In this document: positions 8,173 through 17,768 of the stretch, piece after piece
Position numbering within the stretch: the stretch's first letter is position 1
How the letters are laid out: each line of letters starts with the position of its first letter
From: Nostoc sp. LEGE 06077
Lineage (GTDB): Bacteria; Cyanobacteriota; Cyanobacteriia; Cyanobacteriales; Nostocaceae
Length of the DNA stretch: 64,000 nucleotides
Direction of reading: 5' to 3'
NCBI RefSeq assembly: GCF_015207705.1
Contig: NZ_JADEWI010000036.1
Location: forward strand, 1-64,000
The notes under the pieces: model-generated
What the model was told of the DNA's origin: nothing
The model's input: only the letters and a program-made list of their open reading frames with translations
Databases searched by the model: none
Translations under genes and position numbers: made by a program

Positions 8173-10521
8173 GTGTGCTTTCAGCAAAAGAGCGTGACAA
8201 GATCAAATAAAACCAAACTCCCCTTTCAGTTGGGAGTCGGCTTGCGTAATAAAAGTATAAATTTCAGCTTGAATGTTTTGGGCGATCGCACACTAACTCT
8301 GAAGTGGCACTTGGTGTTACTTGTGGCAGGGACATTACTTCCTGTTGTGCTTTTTGCTGTTGCTGTTGTCTACAAACTCTCGCTCAATGAGCGTGCAGCA
8401 TCAGAACGCCGTTTGGTTTTAGCCGCACGTAACCTCACTGAAGATGTAGAGCGCGAAGTTTCCAGTACTACCAGGACACTCCAAGCACTGGCAGCCTCTG
8501 ACAGAATCGAAAACAATGAATTAAAAGCATTTTATCACGAGGCAAAGCGCACAGTTCAGACACAGCCGACTTGGTTCAATGTGATTCTCCTCACCCCAGA
8601 TGGACGACAAATGGTGAACACCTCTTATCCGTTTGGTGTTCCATTACCTTTGGTAAATGAGCCTAAAAGTCTGCGCCGTGTTGTGGAAACACGCCAGCCC
8701 ACAGTTGGTTATCTTGTCCGTGGAAGTGTCAAGCGGGAATTGGCATTTCCCATCCGTGTTCCCGTCATCCGCGATGGCAAGCTCAGGTATATACTTACCG
8801 CTGTCATCACCCCTCAAGCACTCGCTAGTGTGATCAAAACCCAGACACCTGTTGATGGAGAATGGACACGTACTGTTGTTGATGGTCACGGTGTGATTGT
8901 AGCCAGGACGCGCAATCCTGGGCGCTTTGTGGGAAAGTCTGGTACACCATCTTTTTTGCAGCGAATCGCAGCCACAACCGAGGGAGTTTACCGCGATACA
9001 ACATTAGAAGGAGCGCCAGTTTACTTTGCCTTCAAGCGAGCCAGCTTCTTTGATTGGACAACCGCCGTTGTTGTGCCGATTGAGGTGATTGAAGATCCGA
9101 CTCGCCGCGCCATCTGGCTTGTTGTTAGTTCTGGCTTGGTGTTGCTGGTGGTAAGTGGTGTAGGTGCCTTTCTTCTCTCACACCGGATTTCCCAAGGCAT
9201 CACTGAGGCGGCTGATGCCGCAGAAGCCCTGGCGCAAGGTGAATATCCCCGCATCAGTCCCTCAAGCATTCAGGAAGTAGCTTTGTTAAGCGAAGCCTTA
9301 GAACGGTCAGCCGATCTGCTGTCACAACGTCAGCGTGAACGAGACGAACACTTAACCCAAGTTGAAGCAGCACGGACTGAGGCAGAGACTGCTAACCGCC
9401 TGAAAGATGAGTTTTTAATTACCGTCTCCCACGAACTCAGAACCCCTCTTAACGCTATCTGCGGCTGGGCGCAATTGCTCAGTGCCGGAAGACTTAACCC
9501 AGAAAAAACCCAACAGGCGATCGCGACTATCGAACGGAACGCCAGAATCCAGGCACAACTGGTAAATGACCTCCTTGATACGTCGCGGATTATTACTGGC
9601 AAACTCCGCCTCGAACCACAGCCGCTAAATTTGGCTAATGTCATTGTTTGTGCGATCGATTCGGTGCGCCACGCAGCTGAAGTCAAAAACATCGATTTGC
9701 AGTTACAACTTGCCCAGGTTGACCCTGTTTTAGGCGACCAAAATCGGCTGCAACAGGTCGTCTGGAACTTGCTTTCCAACGCTGTGAAATTCACACCCCA
9801 AGATGGGCAGATTGAAGTGCAACTTCAGCAGACTAATTCCCAGGTCGAGATTATAGTTAGGGATACTGGTGTGGGCATCAAGACAGATTTTCTGCCATAC
9901 GTCTTTGAACGCTTTCGTCAGGCCGACGGCTCAACCACAAGAGAATATGGCGGTTTAGGGCTAGGTTTAGCGATCGCCCGTCATTTAGTTGAGCTTCACG
10001 GCGGAACAGTGCAGGCGGATAGTGAGGGTGAAGGCAAAGGGGCAACTTTTACTCTGAAACTGCCGGTGATGCTTAACCGAGAGAGCATAAATACTGCACC
10101 GATCAAAGCTGTAGAACCGAAAAACTTACACAGGCTGAAGGGTGTGCGAGTGCTGGTGGTTGATGATGAAACCGACGCTAGAGATATTATTGCGGCAATA
10201 CTCATACCGGAAGGAGCAGAAGTACACACCTGTGGTTCCGCCGCAGAGGCATTAAAAGAAGTGTGGGAGTGGAAACCTACGGTAATTCTTTCTGATATTG
10301 GGATGCCCCAGGAAGACGGCTATGACTTTATGCGAAAAGTTAGGCAGTGGGAGATGGAAGTAGGTGTTCATATTCCTGCTATAGCGGTTACAGCCTTTGT
10401 CCAAGAAGAAGATAGGCTCAAAGCGATCGCCGCCGGCTATCAAACACACATACCTAAACCTATTGAACCAACACATTTAGCTACTGTAGTGGCCAACCTC
10501 ATAGCAGACATGAAGGTATAA
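8173..10521 (+). CDS. hybrid sensor histidine kinase with dCache domain and C-terminal receiver
   Basis: This is a membrane two-component sensor of 782 residues (GTG start at 8173; a GTG at 8194 is an alternative). Two membrane segments (about residues 42-66 and 308-332) bracket an extracytoplasmic dCache-type sensor region. A HAMP-like linker and a short coiled coil follow. The HisKA domain has phosphoacceptor His420 in SHELRTPLNA. The ATPase domain has N box LLSNAVKFTP and G boxes DTGVGI and GGLGLGLAIA. The C-terminal receiver runs from VRVLVVDDE to the HIPKPIEP lysine, with Asp708 as the likely phosphorylated residue. The ligand is unknown. Another multi-domain sensor kinase lies convergently downstream, across a structured repeat. 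Confidence 0.9.
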   Translation: MCFQQKSVTRSNKTKLPFQLGVGLRNKSINFSLNVLGDRTLTLKWHLVLLVAGTLLPVVLFAVAVVYKLSLNERAASERRLVLAARNLTEDVEREVSSTTRTLQALAASDRIENNELKAFYHEAKRTVQTQPTWFNVILLTPDGRQMVNTSYPFGVPLPLVNEPKSLRRVVETRQPTVGYLVRGSVKRELAFPIRVPVIRDGKLRYILTAVITPQALASVIKTQTPVDGEWTRTVVDGHGVIVARTRNPGRFVGKSGTPSFLQRIAATTEGVYRDTTLEGAPVYFAFKRASFFDWTTAVVVPIEVIEDPTRRAIWLVVSSGLVLLVVSGVGAFLLSHRISQGITEAADAAEALAQGEYPRISPSSIQEVALLSEALERSADLLSQRQRERDEHLTQVEAARTEAETANRLKDEFLITVSHELRTPLNAICGWAQLLSAGRLNPEKTQQAIATIERNARIQAQLVNDLLDTSRIITGKLRLEPQPLNLANVIVCAIDSVRHAAEVKNIDLQLQLAQVDPVLGDQNRLQQVVWNLLSNAVKFTPQDGQIEVQLQQTNSQVEIIVRDTGVGIKTDFLPYVFERFRQADGSTTREYGGLGLGLAIARHLVELHGGTVQADSEGEGKGATFTLKLPVMLNRESINTAPIKAVEPKNLHRLKGVRVLVVDDETDARDIIAAILIPEGAEVHTCGSAAEALKEVWEWKPTVILSDIGMPQEDGYDFMRKVRQWEMEVGVHIPAIAVTAFVQEEDRLKAIAAGYQTHIPKPIEPTHLATVVANLIADMKV

Positions 10522-10596
10522 GTTAAGTCGGTGGGAAAAACCAACTATCTTCAGAAAACGTGAGTTCGATGAGGTCTGTTTTGACCTCACCCCCAG

Positions 10597-10838
10597 CCCC
10601 TCTCCTAGGAGGCTACGGTGTACACACAAATGTTCGTTGAGTGCATCTGTCCCGCCTCGGAATGAATTCCGAGTCTCATAGCGCAAGTCATCTGAAGATG
10701 ACTCAACCAGAAATACATTCCAGTCCACGCTTTGTGGACTTTGGCTATGAGCCTGGAACTTTAGTTCTAGGCGGGATAAGGTTTCAGACTGCAAATTTTC
10801 GACTTGTGTGTACACGGTAGCTCCTACGAGGAGAGGGG
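10597..10838. repeat. large inverted-repeat element enclosing a multi-hairpin core
   Basis: The outer arms (about 10597-10629 and 10804-10838) are inverted copies with a perfect inner 12 bp, GTGTACACACAA at 10618-10629 and TTGTGTGTACAC at 10804-10815. Within them a second stem, CCCGCC (10651-10656) with GGCGGG (10770-10775), encloses several perfect or near-perfect hairpins. These are CGGAAT/ATTCCG (10658-10671), AGTCATCT/AGATGACT (10686-10703), AGTCCAC/GTGGACT (10722-10740) and CTGGAACT/AGTTCTAG (10753-10770). The two middle hairpins are further enclosed by CTCATAGC (10675-10682) with GCTATGAG (10744-10751). The fold resembles a branched structured RNA or a mobile palindromic element. I recall similar sequence between genes of other Nostocales, but could not search. 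Confidence 0.8.
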
Positions 10839-10878
10839 AGTAAAACTCTTATTTTTCATTGCTCCTCCCTCTCCTGAC

Positions 10879-10898
10879 GGAGACGCTTCGCGAACGCC
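10879..10898. repeat. interspersed palindromic unit GGAGACGCTTCGCGAACGCC
   Basis: This 20-base unit contains a TTCGCGAA palindrome. A slightly different inverted copy (GGCGTTCGCGTAGCGTCCC) occurs at 39344-39362. Both are intergenic and flanked by other repeat fragments, which suggests a dispersed family. Confidence 0.65.
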
Positions 10899-11025
10899 TT
10901 TTAGGAGAGAGAGGTTGGGAGGGAGAAGTCTGTCGAATTCACGTTAAGAAATATAAACCAGGCTCAAACCCTCTTTCCTCCTGCCTCCTACAAATATTCA
11001 CGCCGTTCTACTTAGCATCAGCACT

Positions 11026-14000
11026 TTAAATCCGTCCCGTCAAAGCAGCAACCAAAACGACTAATTGCTGGGGTTCAATAGGTTTACCTAGGTGCATTTG
11101 GAATCCTGCGGTCAAAGCTGCGGTATGTTCTGCATCGCCAGCATAGGCGGTGAGGGCAGCAGCGGGAATTTGCCCACCGATTTCGGGACTGAGCGCTCTG
11201 ACTTGCTGCATCAGTGTATAACCGTCTTCTTCTGGGAGGCCAATATCAGATAAAAGGGCATCATACCCCCTAGGATTTGCCATTAGTGTTGATAGTGCGG
11301 CGCTGGCTGAGGCGACTGCTGTGACTTCAATGCCATATTCTCCGAGGATTAATTGAAATAATTGCCGGATGTCTGGTTCATCGTCTACCACAAGTACCCG
11401 CACGCCAGCTAAGGAAGGAAGGTCATCAGGTGATATTTCTGGTGAGATGTCTCTACTGACAGGTGCCAAGGTCACAGGATTATTTAACCCGCTAAATTCG
11501 TTTTGGTTAATTTGTAGCGGTAGCCTGACAGTAAATGTCGCGCCTTGACCTTCACCTGCGCTTTGAGCCTCCACTGTACCGCCGTGGAGTTCTACCAAGT
11601 GACGCACAATCGATAGCCCTAATCCTAAACCAGGATTGGAACGGGTTCTGCTACCATCAGCTTGACGGAAACGGTCAAAAAGGTAGGGCAGAAATTCAGG
11701 ATTGATACCTTGACCTGTATCGCTGATTTGAATTTGTGCTTGAAAGGTCGTGTATTTTAATTTGACCTCAATTCTGCCTGTGTTTGGGGTAAATTTGATG
11801 GCATTAGACAGCAAATTCCACACCACCTGCTGTAAGCGAGTTGGATCACCTACTATCGGTCTAGTTGAGGGAGCTAAACTAGTTTTAATTTGAATGTTTT
11901 TGGCTTCTGCTGCTAGACGGACGACGGCGATCGCATCTTCAATAATCGGCACAAGGTCAATTTGTTGAGCATCCATTCGCAGTCTACCTGAGCTAATGCG
12001 AGAGATATCCAACAAATCACTAATCAGATGGGCTTGAGCTTGGGCGCTGCGTTCAATGGCTTCTAAACCCTGATTGACTGTGGCTTCATCCAGTTGATGA
12101 GTTCGCAGCAAGTTAGCCCAACCTAGCATCGCATTCAGGGGGTTTCGCAGTTCGTGAGAAAGAATGGACAAAAATTCATCCTTGGCACGATTGGCTGTTT
12201 CGGCGGCTTCACGGGCAGAGTGTTCTTGCTCTAACAGTTGAGTTCGTTCGGCTTCTAAGCGCTTTTGTTGGGTAATATCTTCAATTACCAACAGGATCAT
12301 TGAAGTATCGTGAATATGTGAGAGTAGGCGGGCATTCAGCCGCAGGATTTTCTTCCCAATCTGCTCAAATTCATGCTCAATTTCTAAGTCTTGGAATTGA
12401 CTTTGGTCAGGAAGTGTGTCTTGTAAGAGCGATCGCAATTGGGGTATATTCCATTGCCCATCACCAATTTCATAAATTAACCGCTGTTCTGATTCTTCTG
12501 CGGATACCCGAAATTTTTCATAGAAAAACTGATTAGCGGTAATTACTCTCAAGTCTGTATCCATCACCACCAAAGATTCTCGGACAGTGGCTACAATTGC
12601 CTCGGCGTAGTCTTTGGCGGCGAGAATCTGCCGAGCGCTGCGTTTGAGTTCATCAATATCAACCAACACAACTACCGCACCATCAATTTTATTGTCCATT
12701 GTGCGATAAGGACGAATGCGTAAATCATACCAGTGTCCCTCTTGGTCTTGTACCTCTTGGGCTTTAAAGTTGAGTGTGCGAATGACCTCGGTAATCTGCT
12801 GCTCTAAGTCAGGAATATTTAAGTTGTGATTAATATCACTAAATGGTCTTCCCACATCTGAAGGAATCAAGTTAAAAATTCTTTCGGCTACCGGCGTAAA
12901 GCGGCGAATGCGTAAATCGCCTCCCAGCATGATAATTGGCAGATTGATACTGCTGAGAAGATTTTGTAAATCGTTACTGACTTGAGTTGATTCGAGATTG
13001 CGGCGTTGCAATTCGTCGTTAATGGTATTTAATTCTTCATTCGTGGCCTGAATTTCTTCCTTAGCCGTTTCTAGTTCTTCATTGGTACTTTGCAACTCTT
13101 CGTTACTAGAGAGAATTTCTTCGTTAGCTGCTCTCAAGTCTTGGTTAGTCGCTTGTTGTTCTTCAATAATCGATTGCAAATATTCTTTAGTAGTAGCTAA
13201 ATCTTGTTTAAGTTGGTTAATTTCGTTTTGATTATCGGTTGATTTGCGTCGGCGATTGCGGGTGCGATCGCTTGGGACTGAACTTGATCCATCACCAGCA
13301 ACATCTAGAGAATTGGCGATCGCGCTCATCTCTGCAAACATTACCAAAAAGTAATGTCCTGTACTTACAGGAGCCTCAAATGGGAAAACATCAATTTTGA
13401 TCAGTTTGGCTTGATCCTCATCACTAATTTTGATGCCTTCTTTTCTCACCACCACTCCGTACTTTTTGGCTTGGTGGATAGCAGTGCGTAGTTCTAGCCT
13501 TAATTCTTCTTTTGCCATCTTCAGCAGATTAAAGCTGGGTCTGCCTGATGGTAATTGCAGATAAGGGCTAGTCTGTCCCCGAAACTGGACAATTTCCAGA
13601 TCATTGTCAATAATTACACCCACTGGCGCATATTGAGTCAAGATAATCCGGTCAGCCACTTTTTGCATTTCTAATTCATTTCCCGTCTCTTCCCTAACTA
13701 GTGGCGGCGGATTAGCCGTTGCGGTGGGATAGATGTTGGGAACTAAATCAATCGCCGGCCGAGCCGCAGCCATTTTGCTAGAGTAAATCTTGTATTTGCG
13801 GTCAATTAAAGCAAACAAGTTGCTAAACTCGCCGACTGTCTCTGATGTGCCTAGCATTAAAAAGCCTGTTGGCTTCAAAGCATAGTGGAAAATGGGGAGG
13901 AGTTTTTTTTGGACACCAGAACCCAAATAAATTAGGACATTGCGACAGGTAATCAAATCTAGCCGCGAAAAGGGAGGATCACCAATCAGGTTTTGTCTGG

Positions 14001-15249
14001 CAAAAACACACGCTTCCCGCACTGGCTTGCTAATTTGGTAGCCACCTTCTACCGGGACAAAAAAACGTTGGAGGCGATCGGCTGAAACATCAATTAATTG
14101 GGTATGCTTGTAAATACCGATTCTTGCTTTCTCAATGGCTATCTCATTAATATCCGTGGCAAACAGCTGGATAGGCCGATTAATTCCCTGATTATGCAAA
14201 TATTCCAGTAAACAGATCGCAATCGAATAAGCTTCTTCCCCCGTAGAACATCCCGCTACCCAGATGCGAATAGCAGAATCAATGGACTGCTCTTGACTAA
14301 TAATCGGAAATACTTTTGTTTTTAAAGCTTCAAAAGCTTCAGGATCACGAAAGAAACTGGTCAGCGTGATTAGCACATCGTAATACAAGGCTTTCACTTC
14401 TGCCGGATGATCCTGAAGATAATGTACATAATCTTCTAATCTTTCTAACTTATACAAAATCATCCGCCGCAGAATCCGCCGTTTAAGGGTGGTTTGCTTG
14501 TAGTGGTTAAAATCAACCCCCGTAGCAGCTTTGAGCAAACTAAAGATGATAGAAAGAGCATTACCATCTGTGGGGATAACGTCAGCAGATTTTTCGGGAC
14601 TGGGATGGCTAACGTAAGGATGATGACTGAGCTTGGCCAATTCCTGAGCGATCGCTTGTGGTGTTAACACAAAGTCTACCTGACCAGAAGCCACAGCCGT
14701 ATTCGGCATACTACTAACTTGTGCCGATTCTTCACATTGGGCAAAGGTAATGCCGCCAGCTTCCTTGATTGCTTCTAAACCCCTAGCACCATCCGAGTCG
14801 CCCCCAGACAACACCACCCCAATGGCTTTGCTTCCCCGTTCTAGCGCCAAGGAAAAAAAGAATGTATCAACTGACATCACATGACCGCGAATCTTTTGAC
14901 GCGGACTCAGTTGTAGTTTTCCCTCCAAGATAGTCATCATGGCATTAGGAGGAATCACATACACATGATTCGGTTCTAGCACCATGTCATTCTGTGCTTG
15001 TAAAACCTGCATCTGAGTGGTTCGTGACAGAATCTCAACCAACAGACTTTTTTGGTCGGGGCTTAAGTGCTGAATCAACACAAATCCCATACCTGTATCA
15101 GTCGGTAAATGGCTGAGTAATTGGATAAATGCTTCTAAACCTCCGGCAGATGCACCAATCCCCACAATGGGAAATAATTCATTTTGATTCTCCTGTTGCT
15201 GTTGGTCAGGAGTAGAAGACTGAGATTTTTTTGATCGCCTAGAGTTCAT
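11026..15249 (-). CDS. CheB/CheR fusion with PAS, histidine kinase and receiver domains
   Basis: A 1407-residue soluble signalling protein. Domains in order: CheB methylesterase (GIGASAGGLEAF near residue 30, IQHLSPDQ, and GGDSDGARG for the Ser-His-Asp triad); CheR methyltransferase (helical N-domain, then WVAGCSTGEEAYSIA SAM-binding motif and LITCRNVLIYL); a long coiled coil (about residues 680-750) rich in repeated NEEL and ATNEEL units; two PAS-like domains; HisKA with His1032 in SHELRNPLNA; an HATPase domain (LLSNAIKFTP, GLGLGLSIV); and a receiver with Asp1335 in LLSDIGLPEEDGY. Such fusions are known in non-chemotaxis signalling. No chemoreceptor, CheA or CheW gene is nearby, so the methylation target is unknown and may be the protein itself. 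Confidence 0.9.
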   Translation of the reverse strand: MNSRRSKKSQSSTPDQQQQENQNELFPIVGIGASAGGLEAFIQLLSHLPTDTGMGFVLIQHLSPDQKSLLVEILSRTTQMQVLQAQNDMVLEPNHVYVIPPNAMMTILEGKLQLSPRQKIRGHVMSVDTFFFSLALERGSKAIGVVLSGGDSDGARGLEAIKEAGGITFAQCEESAQVSSMPNTAVASGQVDFVLTPQAIAQELAKLSHHPYVSHPSPEKSADVIPTDGNALSIIFSLLKAATGVDFNHYKQTTLKRRILRRMILYKLERLEDYVHYLQDHPAEVKALYYDVLITLTSFFRDPEAFEALKTKVFPIISQEQSIDSAIRIWVAGCSTGEEAYSIAICLLEYLHNQGINRPIQLFATDINEIAIEKARIGIYKHTQLIDVSADRLQRFFVPVEGGYQISKPVREACVFARQNLIGDPPFSRLDLITCRNVLIYLGSGVQKKLLPIFHYALKPTGFLMLGTSETVGEFSNLFALIDRKYKIYSSKMAAARPAIDLVPNIYPTATANPPPLVREETGNELEMQKVADRIILTQYAPVGVIIDNDLEIVQFRGQTSPYLQLPSGRPSFNLLKMAKEELRLELRTAIHQAKKYGVVVRKEGIKISDEDQAKLIKIDVFPFEAPVSTGHYFLVMFAEMSAIANSLDVAGDGSSSVPSDRTRNRRRKSTDNQNEINQLKQDLATTKEYLQSIIEEQQATNQDLRAANEEILSSNEELQSTNEELETAKEEIQATNEELNTINDELQRRNLESTQVSNDLQNLLSSINLPIIMLGGDLRIRRFTPVAERIFNLIPSDVGRPFSDINHNLNIPDLEQQITEVIRTLNFKAQEVQDQEGHWYDLRIRPYRTMDNKIDGAVVVLVDIDELKRSARQILAAKDYAEAIVATVRESLVVMDTDLRVITANQFFYEKFRVSAEESEQRLIYEIGDGQWNIPQLRSLLQDTLPDQSQFQDLEIEHEFEQIGKKILRLNARLLSHIHDTSMILLVIEDITQQKRLEAERTQLLEQEHSAREAAETANRAKDEFLSILSHELRNPLNAMLGWANLLRTHQLDEATVNQGLEAIERSAQAQAHLISDLLDISRISSGRLRMDAQQIDLVPIIEDAIAVVRLAAEAKNIQIKTSLAPSTRPIVGDPTRLQQVVWNLLSNAIKFTPNTGRIEVKLKYTTFQAQIQISDTGQGINPEFLPYLFDRFRQADGSRTRSNPGLGLGLSIVRHLVELHGGTVEAQSAGEGQGATFTVRLPLQINQNEFSGLNNPVTLAPVSRDISPEISPDDLPSLAGVRVLVVDDEPDIRQLFQLILGEYGIEVTAVASASAALSTLMANPRGYDALLSDIGLPEEDGYTLMQQVRALSPEIGGQIPAAALTAYAGDAEHTAALTAGFQMHLGKPIEPQQLVVLVAALTGRI

Positions 15250-15646
15250 TATCTATAAACCATGATGGGGTGTTGCATGATCTGTAAATAAAATACGCTG
15301 TTGCGTCGCTTAACTTTAGCCAGCTAGAGATAGATATTATGCAGCTAATCTTAGGATTCAGTATGTCACGGTATGCACGTACCTCATACTGCTAATTTAA
15401 TTGCACTGTTTCCCTCAAATCAAAGTTGGGTGAACCAATTTTGGATCTGATATCCCAAAGATTGCCGTAGCCACTTAGATGAATATGTCAACTAATCATC
15501 AAACATTGATACCAAAAGACTTTCCTCTTCCCTTGTAACGTGATTTTCCCAAATTCATCTGGGAGAATCTTCGATCCCCTCTTATCAGAGGCTACATACA
15601 GTCATAAACTGGGAATGAGAGTTGAAAGGCAGTCGGGAGAAATTTT
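15250..15646. other. divergent promoter region of the CheB/CheR kinase and glgC
   Basis: The 397 bp between two divergent genes holds no convincing coding sequence. It must carry both promoters. I see a GGGAGA Shine-Dalgarno-like stretch 8-13 bases before the GTG of glgC, but no promoter boxes I would defend, and no clear NtcA-type GTA-N8-TAC site. Confidence 0.5.
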
Positions 15647-16936
15647 GTGAAAAAAGTTTTAGCAATCATTCTCGGTGGTGGCGCAGGCACCCGCCTTTAC
15701 CCTTTAACCAAACTCCGGGCAAAACCAGCAGTACCCGTGGCGGGGAAGTATCGTTTAATCGATATCCCTGTTAGTAACTGTATTAACTCGGAAATTTTTA
15801 AAATCTACGTCCTGACACAATTCAACTCAGCTTCTCTGAACCGTCACATTGCGCGTACCTATAATTTTAGTGGATTCAGCGAAGGGTTTGTGGAAGTTTT
15901 AGCTGCACAGCAAACTCCAGAAAATCCAAACTGGTTTCAAGGTACAGCGGATGCGGTGCGTCAGTATTTATGGATGTTGGAGGAATGGGATGTAGATGAG
16001 TATCTGATTCTTTCTGGTGATCATCTTTATCGGATGGATTACCGCCAATTTATTCAGCGCCATCGAGACACCAATGCTGATATTACTCTCTCAGTAATAC
16101 CCATTGACGATCGCCGGGCTTCTGATTTTGGCTTGATGAAAATTGATCAAGCTGGTAGAGTAATTGATTTTAGTGAAAAGCCCAAAGGTGAGGCTCTAAC
16201 TAAAATGCAGGTCGATACCACTGTCTTGGGTTTAAATAAAGAGCAAGCCCAACAACAGCCATACATCGCCTCAATGGGGATTTATGTCTTCAAAAGAGAA
16301 GTTTTGATCAAGTTGTTGCGGGAAAAATTAGAAAGGACTGATTTTGGGAAAGAAATTATTCCTGATGCAGCCCAAGATTTCAACATTCAAGCGTATTTAT
16401 TTGATGATTACTGGGAAGATATCGGGACTATTGAAGCATTTTATAATGCCAATTTAGCCTTGACCCAGCAACCACAACCACCTTTTAGCTTCTACGATGA
16501 GGAAGCACCGATTTACACTCGCCCGCGTTATCTACCACCTACCAAGCTATTAGAATGCCACGTCACCGAATCGATTATTGGTGAAGGCTGTATTTTGAAA
16601 AACTGTCGCATTCAACATTCAGTTTTAGGTGTGCGATCGCGGATTGAATCGGGCTGCATCATCGAAGAATCTTTACTCATGGGTGCAGACTTTTATCAAC
16701 CTTCCGTCGAACGTCAATGCAGCATCGAAAAAAATGACATCCCCGTAGGTATTGGTACAGATACCATTATTCGTCGGGCAATCATTGATAAAAATGCTCG
16801 CATCGGTCACGATGTGAAAATCATCAACAAAGATAACGTGCAAGAAGCTGACCGTGAAGGTCAAGGCTTTTACATCCGTAGCGGTATTGTCGTTGTTTTG
16901 AAAAACGCTGTGATTCCCGATGGGACAATTATTTAA
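15647..16936 (+). CDS. glgC: glucose-1-phosphate adenylyltransferase (ADP-glucose pyrophosphorylase)
   Basis: GlgC makes ADP-glucose and pyrophosphate from ATP and glucose 1-phosphate, the committed step of glycogen synthesis in cyanobacteria; the enzyme class is activated by 3-phosphoglycerate and inhibited by phosphate. The 429-residue protein has the N-terminal nucleotidyltransferase signature [12 protein letters not shown] (about residues 10-21), the [19 protein letters not shown] segment, and [10 protein letters not shown] with a metal-binding Asp. The C-terminal left-handed beta-helix contains allosteric-site-type lysines ([10 protein letters not shown], and [14 protein letters not shown]). 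GTG at 15647 is the start, with an upstream GGGAGA. The length is typical of cyanobacterial GlgC. Confidence 0.97.
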   Translation: MKKVLAIILGGGAGTRLYPLTKLRAKPAVPVAGKYRLIDIPVSNCINSEIFKIYVLTQFNSASLNRHIARTYNFSGFSEGFVEVLAAQQTPENPNWFQGTADAVRQYLWMLEEWDVDEYLILSGDHLYRMDYRQFIQRHRDTNADITLSVIPIDDRRASDFGLMKIDQAGRVIDFSEKPKGEALTKMQVDTTVLGLNKEQAQQQPYIASMGIYVFKREVLIKLLREKLERTDFGKEIIPDAAQDFNIQAYLFDDYWEDIGTIEAFYNANLALTQQPQPPFSFYDEEAPIYTRPRYLPPTKLLECHVTESIIGEGCILKNCRIQHSVLGVRSRIESGCIIEESLLMGADFYQPSVERQCSIEKNDIPVGIGTDTIIRRAIIDKNARIGHDVKIINKDNVQEADREGQGFYIRSGIVVVLKNAVIPDGTII

Positions 16937-16969
16937 AAGTGCTGAGTGCTGAGTTTTAAACTTTGAGTT

Positions 16970-17533
16970 ATGAGTACAACTGATTACCACTGTTCTCTGT
17001 TAGCTTCTGACTCAGCAACGCCACTTGCTCCAAGTCGGGGAACCCGCCCAACACAGTGGCTCCTCAGCACTCAGCACTTAGCACTCATAATACTCATTGG
17101 CCTTCCGGGTAGCGGTAAGTCAACTGTGGCAAAACAATTAATTGCTGAATGCCCCCAGATGCAGCTGATTTCTACAGATGCTATCCGGGGGCAATTGTTT
17201 GGGGATGAAATAATTCAAGGGCCTTGGTTTCTGGTTTGGCAAGAAGTTGAACGGCAACTCCAACAAACTATTAACGTCAATCAATCAGTGGTTTTTGATG
17301 CGACTAATGCCCAAAGAAGCCATCGCCGGGAACTTATCGCCTTCACCCGTGACTTGGGCTTTACCCAAATTGTAGGAGTTTGGGTAATTACACCAGTATG
17401 GCTGTGTTTAGCCCGCAATAAACGCCGCGATCGCCGAGTTCCCGAAGAAGTCATCTTACGAATGCACCGCCAACTCCGGGACGCGCCACCGAGTGTAGAA
17501 GAAGGATTAGACGACTTGATTAAAATAGGGTGA
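16970..17533 (+). CDS. AAA-type P-loop kinase-like ATP-binding protein with repeat-derived N-terminus
   Basis: A 187-residue protein of the small P-loop kinase type (polynucleotide kinase/zeta-toxin-like). It has Walker A GLPGSGKST at residues 44-52, FDATNAQRSHRREL as an acceptor/lid-like segment, and a C-terminal basic lid LARNKRRDRRVPEEVILRM. The substrate is unknown. The N-terminus is odd. Homologous kinases usually begin two to ten residues before the first strand (here LIILIGLPG). This frame instead has about 38 extra residues, partly encoded by the intergenic-type repeat CTCAGCACTCAGCACTTAGC (about 17065-17084). No other start codon lies between that repeat and the P-loop, so the repeat appears to have joined the gene in frame. 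Confidence 0.75.
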   Translation: MSTTDYHCSLLASDSATPLAPSRGTRPTQWLLSTQHLALIILIGLPGSGKSTVAKQLIAECPQMQLISTDAIRGQLFGDEIIQGPWFLVWQEVERQLQQTINVNQSVVFDATNAQRSHRRELIAFTRDLGFTQIVGVWVITPVWLCLARNKRRDRRVPEEVILRMHRQLRDAPPSVEEGLDDLIKIG

Positions 17534-17768
17534 AGAGTCAATGGTCAAAACGCAGAAGGATGAATTTCACACTTGAGACTTCATACTTCACCCCTTTTTG
17601 CCAAAGTACGGAAATTGCGCTGGTACAGTGAGCAAGAACCCCACTTGATTTTGTGTATTGTTTGTTAATTTAAAATCAGAATCTCATTGCTGGGCATTAT
17701 ACCTAGCAAAATATAAATCTCCCATCTTACAAAAAAACTTAAAGGAAATTTCTACAGGAGGCTGGTAG

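Larger units (their letters stand above)
10522..11025. other. intergenic region packed with repeats
   Basis: This 504-bp gap between two convergent sensor-kinase genes contains no convincing gene. A short minus-strand reading frame across it runs through the inverted-repeat element and is judged spurious. The content is interspersed repeats: the large structured element at about 10597-10838, a GC-rich palindromic unit at 10879-10898, and remnants of CCCCTCTCC-type spacer repeats on both sides. Confidence 0.7.

Noticed and set aside
10477-10815. 112-codon minus-strand frame after the first sensor kinase
   Set aside because: Most of it is antisense to the multi-hairpin element and the rest overlaps the kinase gene end. 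Structured repeats often leave open frames by chance.
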